A stretch of DNA of 64,000 nucleotides, from the NCBI RefSeq assembly GCF_003626975.1, contig NZ_CP032616.1:5804001-5868000 (forward strand), given 5' to 3'. The notes beneath the pieces were generated by a model, which had not been told where the DNA came from, did no database searches, and saw nothing but the letters and a program-made list of their open reading frames with translations. A program made the translations under genes and the position numbers. The DNA comes from Pseudomonas sp. DY-1. Lineage in GTDB: Bacteria > Pseudomonadota > Gammaproteobacteria > Pseudomonadales > Pseudomonadaceae. Position 1 is the stretch's first letter. Every line of letters begins with the position of its first letter. Shown here piece by piece: positions 59,748 through 64,000 of this stretch.

Positions 59748-61253
59748 ATGTCAGGGTCCACCCAGCCCGTTCACGCGGCTGACGCCAGCGCCGGATTGGC
59801 CATCGAAGGCCACTCGATCGACTACATCCCCGAATCCGAGCGCCACGCCCGGCTCAGCAGCCAGGGGCCGTTCTGGTTCCTCGGCAACTTCCACTTCTTC
59901 ACCATCTCCATCGGTTTCGTCGGGCCGAGCCTGGGGCTGTCTGCCCTGTGGACGACCCTGGCCGGTGCGCTGGGCATCATGTTCGGCACCTTGTTCATGG
60001 CCTTCCACGGCTCCCAGGGGCCGGAGATGGGCCTGCCGCAGATGATCCAGTCCCGTGCGCAGTTCGGTTATCGCGGGGTGGTGCTGGCGTTGATGGCGAC
60101 CCTGTTCGTGTTCGTCGGCTTCAACGTGGTGAACGTCTCGCTGATCATCGACGGCCTGAAAAATGTCTTCGGACTTGAGCCGCTTCCCGTGGCCTGCGCG
60201 GTGATCGCCGTCGGCGCGCTGCTGTCGATCTATGGCCACGACCTGATGCACAAGGCCTTCAAATGGGCATTGATGCTGACCCTGCCGCTCTACGCGCTGG
60301 TGACCGTCGCGCTCATGTTCGGCGCCGGGCAGTCGGAGGCAGTCGAGCCGGCCAGCCTGGGCTTCACCTGGGTTGCGTTCGTCACCCAGTTCGCCATCGC
60401 GGCCAGCTACAACATCTCCTACGCGCCCTATGTATCTGACTACTCGCGTTACCTGCCGAAGAACACCAGCCGACCCAAATTGATTGCGGCGGTGTTCCTC
60501 GGCGCTTCGCTCTCCGGTGCCTGGATGATCGGCCTCGGCGCCTGGCTTGCGCAGTTGCTGCAAGTGTCCGACGCACTGGTGGCGCTGGATCGCGTCGGCA
60601 CGGCCGTGCTGCCGGGGCTGGGCCATGTTCTGGTACTGGTTTCGGTGGTCGGCTTCCTGCCGGTGATCGCGCTCAACACCTACAGCGCCATGCTTACCCT
60701 GCTGACTGGCATCGACTCGGTTCGCCGCATCAACCCGACACCGCGTGCGCGGGTGCTGTCGATCCTCATCATCACCCTGGTGCTGCTCGCCTGTGTGATG
60801 TCGATCCGTGGCAATGGCATCTCCATCCTCAATACCTTCCTGGTGCTGATGCTCTACTTCCTCGTGCCGTGGACCGCCGTGAACCTGGTGGACTACTTCT
60901 GCGTGCGCAAAGGCCGCTATGCGATCCCCCACTTCTTTACGCCGAATGGCATCTACGGCGCGTGGCAAATGCGCGGCATCGTCGCCTACGTGGTGGGCTT
61001 CGTTTGCATGATCCCGTTCTTCTTCATCTTCGATGCAGCGGCAGGCCAGGAGGTCTTCGTCGGCCCCATGGCACGCCTGCTGGACGGCGTGGATATCGCC
61101 TGGCTGGTAGGGCTGGTGGTGTCCGGCCTGACCTACTTCATCCTCAGTCGCTCGCTCGACCTGGAAAGCGAACGCCGCATCATCGATGCCATCAGCGAAC
61201 GCGACATCCTCGAAATGACCCGAGCTGGCGCAAGCCAGGAACCGCGAGCCTGA
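59748..61253 (+). CDS. NCS1-family purine/cytosine-type permease
   Basis: A 501-residue 12-helix transporter. It has the NCS1 N-terminal (LGNFHFFTISIGFVGPSLGLS) and substrate/cation segments (GLPQMIQSRAQFGYRGVV; YISYAPYVSDYSRYLP-like). It imports a nucleobase, hydantoin or similar compound with a cation. The ATG at 59748 follows gcgaaggagcatccc; an in-frame ATG at 59667 is less likely. Operon partner is the nitrilase-like gene 19 bp downstream. The exact substrate is unknown. Confidence 0.88.
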   Translation: MSGSTQPVHAADASAGLAIEGHSIDYIPESERHARLSSQGPFWFLGNFHFFTISIGFVGPSLGLSALWTTLAGALGIMFGTLFMAFHGSQGPEMGLPQMIQSRAQFGYRGVVLALMATLFVFVGFNVVNVSLIIDGLKNVFGLEPLPVACAVIAVGALLSIYGHDLMHKAFKWALMLTLPLYALVTVALMFGAGQSEAVEPASLGFTWVAFVTQFAIAASYNISYAPYVSDYSRYLPKNTSRPKLIAAVFLGASLSGAWMIGLGAWLAQLLQVSDALVALDRVGTAVLPGLGHVLVLVSVVGFLPVIALNTYSAMLTLLTGIDSVRRINPTPRARVLSILIITLVLLACVMSIRGNGISILNTFLVLMLYFLVPWTAVNLVDYFCVRKGRYAIPHFFTPNGIYGAWQMRGIVAYVVGFVCMIPFFFIFDAAAGQEVFVGPMARLLDGVDIAWLVGLVVSGLTYFILSRSLDLESERRIIDAISERDILEMTRAGASQEPRA

Positions 61254-61272
61254 TATCAGGGAGTACTGCCCA

Positions 61273-62118
61273 GTGAACGCATCCCGAAACCTCAAGGTCG
61301 CCTGCTGCCAGTTGGCGCCGAAGATCGGTGACCTCGCCCACAACCGCCGCATTGCCGAGCGGGCCATCCGCGCGGCTGCGCTGCAAGGCGCGCGAGTCGT
61401 GGTGCTGCCGGAGCTGGTGCAGAGCGGTTACGTCTTCCACGACCTGGCCGAGGCGCTGGCTTCGGCCGAAGCCGTGGACGGGCCGACGCTGCAACTCTGG
61501 CAAGCGCTGGCCCGCGAGCTTGAGATCGTCATCGTTGCCGGCTTCTGCGAGCGACTCGATGATCAGCGCGTTGCCAACAGCGCCGCCCTGGTCGATGCCA
61601 CGGGAGTGCGCGCCCTGTACCGCAAGGCGCACCTGTGGGATGCCGAAAACGCCATCTTCACCACTGGCAACGAACCGCCGCCAGTGGTGGAAACCGCCTT
61701 CGGACGGATCGGCGTGATGATTTGCTACGACCTGGAGTTCCCCGAGTGGGTGCGCCTGCCGGCATTGGCTGGCGCCGATTTGCTCTGCGCGCCGGTCAAC
61801 TGGCCGGACGGCCCGCGCCCGCCCATCGAACGCCCGGCCGAAGTGGTGCGCGTGCAAGCCAACGCTGCGGTCAACCGCCTGTTCATCGCTGCCTGTGATC
61901 GGCATGGCAGCGAGCGCGGGGTGAACTGGGTGCAGGGCTCGGTGATCGTCGATCCGGACGGCTACCCGTTGGCTGGGCCGGCGGAAGAGGGCGGGGAACA
62001 GATTCTCGTCGCCACCCTGAATCTGGATGAAGCGCGCAACAAGCGCATCAGCCAGCACAACCACCTGCATGAGGATCGTCGGCCGGAGCTGTACGGGGCA
62101 GGTGGACTGCTGGAGTGA
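61273..62118 (+). CDS. Carbon-nitrogen hydrolase, nitrilase superfamily
   Basis: A 281-residue enzyme starting at GTG. The Glu-Lys-Cys triad is visible: Glu near 46 in VVVLPELVQSG, Lys near 116 in LYRKAHLWDAE, Cys near 150 in VMICYDLEFPEW. The family hydrolyses amides, carbamoyl groups or nitriles. Together with the permease it suggests uptake and cleavage of a ring-nitrogen or carbamoyl compound. ends before a bidirectional terminator. Confidence 0.85.
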   Translation: MNASRNLKVACCQLAPKIGDLAHNRRIAERAIRAAALQGARVVVLPELVQSGYVFHDLAEALASAEAVDGPTLQLWQALARELEIVIVAGFCERLDDQRVANSAALVDATGVRALYRKAHLWDAENAIFTTGNEPPPVVETAFGRIGVMICYDLEFPEWVRLPALAGADLLCAPVNWPDGPRPPIERPAEVVRVQANAAVNRLFIAACDRHGSERGVNWVQGSVIVDPDGYPLAGPAEEGGEQILVATLNLDEARNKRISQHNHLHEDRRPELYGAGGLLE

Positions 62119-62162
62119 ATGGCGGCTGCGAGGTGCATTGCGTGGTCCAAAGCCTGCACAGA

Positions 62163-62193
62163 GAAAAGCCCCGCTTGAGGGGCTTTTCCTTTT
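62163..62193 (+). terminator. Rho-independent terminator
   Basis: AAAAGCCCC-N6-GGGGCTTTT then CCTTTTT. It ends the permease-hydrolase operon and may also end the opposing small gene at 62201. Confidence 0.9.
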
Positions 62194-62200
62194 TGGAATG

Positions 62201-62512
62201 TCAGTTCGCTGCGTTGTTCGTGGTTTGCTCCAGGGATGCGGCCTGGCGCAGAGGCTGCGTTTCCCTGATGCAGAAGAGGACCATATGGAAGTCGCTGCCC
62301 CATTCCGACTCGCATTGGCCGCGAATGGGGCCGCTGTAGCTGGCAACGGCTTCGGCTGACTGGCGTTGCTCTTCTACGCAATAGCTGCGCATGGCATCAC
62401 CGCTCCATTTCTCCAGGCAATGTGCCTGGATGGCCGATTCGTCGGCCTGGGCGCCAGTCAGGACGCCGGTAGCCATTGCTGCAGCGGCGATCAGACGTTT
62501 TCTTTGCGACAT
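62201..62512 (-). CDS. Small secreted protein, unrecognised
   Basis: A 103-residue protein with a Sec-type signal (MSQRKRLIAAAAMATGVLTGAQA) and a mature part with four Cys (ESAIQAHCLEKWSGDAMRSYCVEEQ, QCESEWG, LFCIRET). The pattern suggests disulfides and a periplasmic location. I do not recognise the family. The ATG at 62512 follows ggaagaga; an upstream in-frame ATG at 62746 would lose the signal peptide. Confidence 0.6.
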   Translation of the reverse strand: MSQRKRLIAAAAMATGVLTGAQADESAIQAHCLEKWSGDAMRSYCVEEQRQSAEAVASYSGPIRGQCESEWGSDFHMVLFCIRETQPLRQAASLEQTTNNAAN

Positions 62513-62586
62513 AAGTACGCTCTCTTCCTTCGAAATGTCGGCCCTCCGTGGCCTGCGAGTTACACGAAGCAGTGAGATGAATTCGT

Positions 62587-62600
62587 GGTTGTGAACAACC
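62587..62600. promoter_or_regulatory. Short palindrome in the 62.5-62.9 kb gap
   Basis: GGTTGT-GA-ACAACC has perfect 6-bp arms upstream of the small secreted gene at 62201-62512. The rest of this 383-bp gap shows no gene. Confidence 0.3.
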
Positions 62601-62895
62601 GGAGCCCTGACCGCCACGCTTGGGTGCACAGTGGTGGTGCAGTCTAGTACAGCTCCGCCTTCTTCCCAGATCACCCCATGGTGGCCCGACGTCCGGTATA
62701 CGGAAGCGGCGGGGAAGGCGCGCATTTTTCCATGCAGGGACTTCACCCCACCTAACCTGGATCAATGGTTTCCGATGCAGGGCTGGCGACCGGATGGACG
62801 GCGGGCCTATCGATATGAACGAGATTTGTGGGAAAGCCAGGAACTCGTTTCGCGTGCCGCAATCTGAGGGGAACGCAAACACCCAAGGAGTCACC

Positions 62896-63231
62896 ATGCG
62901 TTTCCGCAACACCGTTGCCACCCTCGCACTGATCGCTGTGCCATTCGCGTCTGCCGTTGCCAAACACGACCACGACGATCACGACGACCTGCTGCGAAAT
63001 CTCATCTCCACCGGCGCTACCACCGCCTCCAGCTACATCACCAGCGGCGGCGACGATAAGCTCGTAGGACCGGTGAAGGACGACGCCAGCAGCTTCATCG
63101 CCAGCGGTGGCGAAATCCGCGGCCCCTATCTCGAAGCCGAACTGCAACGGATTCGCAGCGCGAACCCGAGCCTGAGCGAGCGCAGTGACCTGGATCTGGC
63201 GAGCGCCATCCTGGCGGGTGACTCGCAGTAA
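62896..63231 (+). CDS. Small secreted DUF2388-like protein
   Basis: A 111-residue protein with a Sec signal (MRFRNTVATLALIAVPFASAVA), a His/Asp-rich start (KHDHDDHDD), and the DUF2388-type segments TTASSYITSGGDDKLVGPVKDDASSFIASGGEIRG and LEAELQRIRSANPSLSERSDLDLASAILA. Function unknown; it is common in Pseudomonas. The His/Asp cluster could bind metal ions. caaggagtcacc precedes the ATG. Confidence 0.7.
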   Translation: MRFRNTVATLALIAVPFASAVAKHDHDDHDDLLRNLISTGATTASSYITSGGDDKLVGPVKDDASSFIASGGEIRGPYLEAELQRIRSANPSLSERSDLDLASAILAGDSQ

Positions 63232-63458
63232 TCAAGCGGCAGCGCTTCGCGCAAGCGAAGTGGAGGGACAGGGAGGTCCTGCCTCATTTCGCCGTACTGT
63301 GAATGAGCCATTCGGCGGCGTATTCCCTGGCGCGCAGGACGCCTCGGGAGCGGCCTGGACGGCCCTGTTCGGGGGTGTACTCCAGGGTCTTTAAGCTTCC
63401 CGCCGAACGGTCGATATCAGGCCCCTTTCCCCGCTTTCCGTGAGCTATACCCCTTCCA

Positions 63459-63478
63459 CGCGTTCTGTTCAGAACGCG
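63459..63478. promoter_or_regulatory. 20-bp palindrome upstream of a small gene
   Basis: CGCGTTCTG-TT-CAGAACGCG has perfect 9-bp arms, 20 bp before the ATG of the next gene, in a 267-bp gap. It could be an operator or a leader hairpin near the ribosome site. Confidence 0.45.
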
Positions 63479-63498
63479 CGTACGATCTGGGGAGAGCA

Positions 63499-63768
63499 AT
63501 GAGAGCCAAGCTGGAACATCGATTGCAAAAGCGGCTGGAAGCGTTGCTACCCGGCCATGTCATCAATTGCCAGATCGGCGCCGATGGCATTTTGGCGCTG
63601 ACGGTGCGTTGGCCTGCCTCCGGCGAGAGCATGGCCATCACCGGTATCACCATGCAGTCCCTGCTGGGGCGTGAAGCCCTGGAAAATACCGTCGATCAGA
63701 TTCTGATCGAGATCAGTGCCGCTCGTGGTGAGTTGCCCCTCCTTCTCACCCAGCGGAAGGCGGAATAG
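63499..63768 (+). CDS. Small protein, possibly DUF1652 family
   Basis: An 89-residue protein with no signal peptide: MRAKLEHRLQKRLEALLPGH, then strands and TGITMQSLLGREALENTVDQIL. The layout recalls the Pseudomonas DUF1652 group, but the match is from memory and weak. Function unknown. ctggggagagca precedes the ATG. Confidence 0.55.
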   Translation: MRAKLEHRLQKRLEALLPGHVINCQIGADGILALTVRWPASGESMAITGITMQSLLGREALENTVDQILIEISAARGELPLLLTQRKAE

Positions 63769-63822
63769 AAGAGCAAGGGGCGATTAGGGGACAGATCTGT
63801 TATCTGCCCCCCTGCCTCTCTG

Positions 63823-64000
63823 TTATCCGACCACCACTGGTTCTCGCTCCAGCAAACGCGAGCATTCATTCAGCGGCAGCCACGCCTTGCCCTGCCAATG
63901 CAATACCTCCAACTCCCGCCCCAGCCAATGCAGCACCCTGCGACAGGGTCGCTGGCCGTCGAAGCGTTCTTCGCTGCGCAGGCGCGGGATCACCTGCCGA
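63823..64000 (-). CDS. C-terminal part of an unidentified gene
   Basis: The minus-strand frame is open from the window edge to a TAA at 63823, about 59 codons with typical codon use. It ends LNECSRLLEREPVVVG and contains VLHWLGRELEVLHWQGKAWL. I do not recognise the family; the start lies beyond the window. Confidence 0.5.
   Translation of the reverse strand, partial: RQVIPRLRSEERFDGQRPCRRVLHWLGRELEVLHWQGKAWLPLNECSRLLEREPVVVG

Noticed and set aside
59751..61367. 538-codon open frame on the minus strand opposite the NCS1 permease.
   Set aside because: Hydrophilic antisense image of a membrane-protein gene; no start context or motifs.

Overview
The window looks like the chromosome of a Pseudomonas (Gammaproteobacteria). 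The GC content is high, REP-type palindromes of the form tgtaggagcg...cgctcctaca separate many genes, and hexR/zwf/pgl/eda has the classic Pseudomonas order. All identifications come from reading translations, motifs and gene order; no database search was run.

Positions 1-6.1 kb hold central carbon metabolism: the start of hexR, a HexR-type operator, zwf-pgl-eda (Entner-Doudoroff entry), a GapN-like aldehyde dehydrogenase and a shikimate-dehydrogenase-like gene.

Positions 6.1-39.3 kb form one large aromatic catabolic region. A MarR regulator and a branched-chain-type ABC transporter with a fused permease-ATPase precede a complete iac operon in the order iacH-A-B-I-C-D-E-F-G (indole-3-acetate to catechol). 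An OprD-family porin and a NIPSNAP protein follow. Next come catR and catBCA (catechol ortho cleavage), an HGGYW-type alpha/beta hydrolase resembling arylformamidases, a chemotaxis transducer without a periplasmic domain, a second OprD-family porin, a second complete Liv-type ABC transporter, antABC (anthranilate 1,2-dioxygenase) and an AntR-like AraC regulator. The iac and ant modules both deliver catechol to the cat genes between them. The later steps (catD/pcaD, pcaIJ, pcaF) are not in the window. The antA-antR intergenic region carries a repeated CTATCCG-N15-CTATCCG motif, a strong candidate AraC-type operator.

Positions 39.4-50.6 kb hold a DUF899 protein, an RND efflux permease with its adaptor, divergent from a tiny ORF coupled to an MFS drug exporter. 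A GlcG/HbpS-like secreted protein follows, beside a FixJ/NarL-type two-component system. A perfect 16-bp palindrome, TCCGTAG-N2-CTACGGA, occurs both upstream of the kinase and upstream of the GlcG-like gene. A YghU-type glutathione transferase and a secreted HExxH protein end this part.

Positions 50.8-64 kb are regulator-rich accessory DNA: a GlxA-type AraC regulator, an AraC-LysR pair, a Tat-exported amidohydrolase, a YcaC-like hydrolase, a 3' remnant of an esterase, an AraC-GyrI regulator, a periplasmic solute-binding-like protein, a LysR-NCS1 permease-nitrilase group, and small secreted Pseudomonas-type proteins (one matches DUF2388). An unidentified partial gene runs off the right edge.
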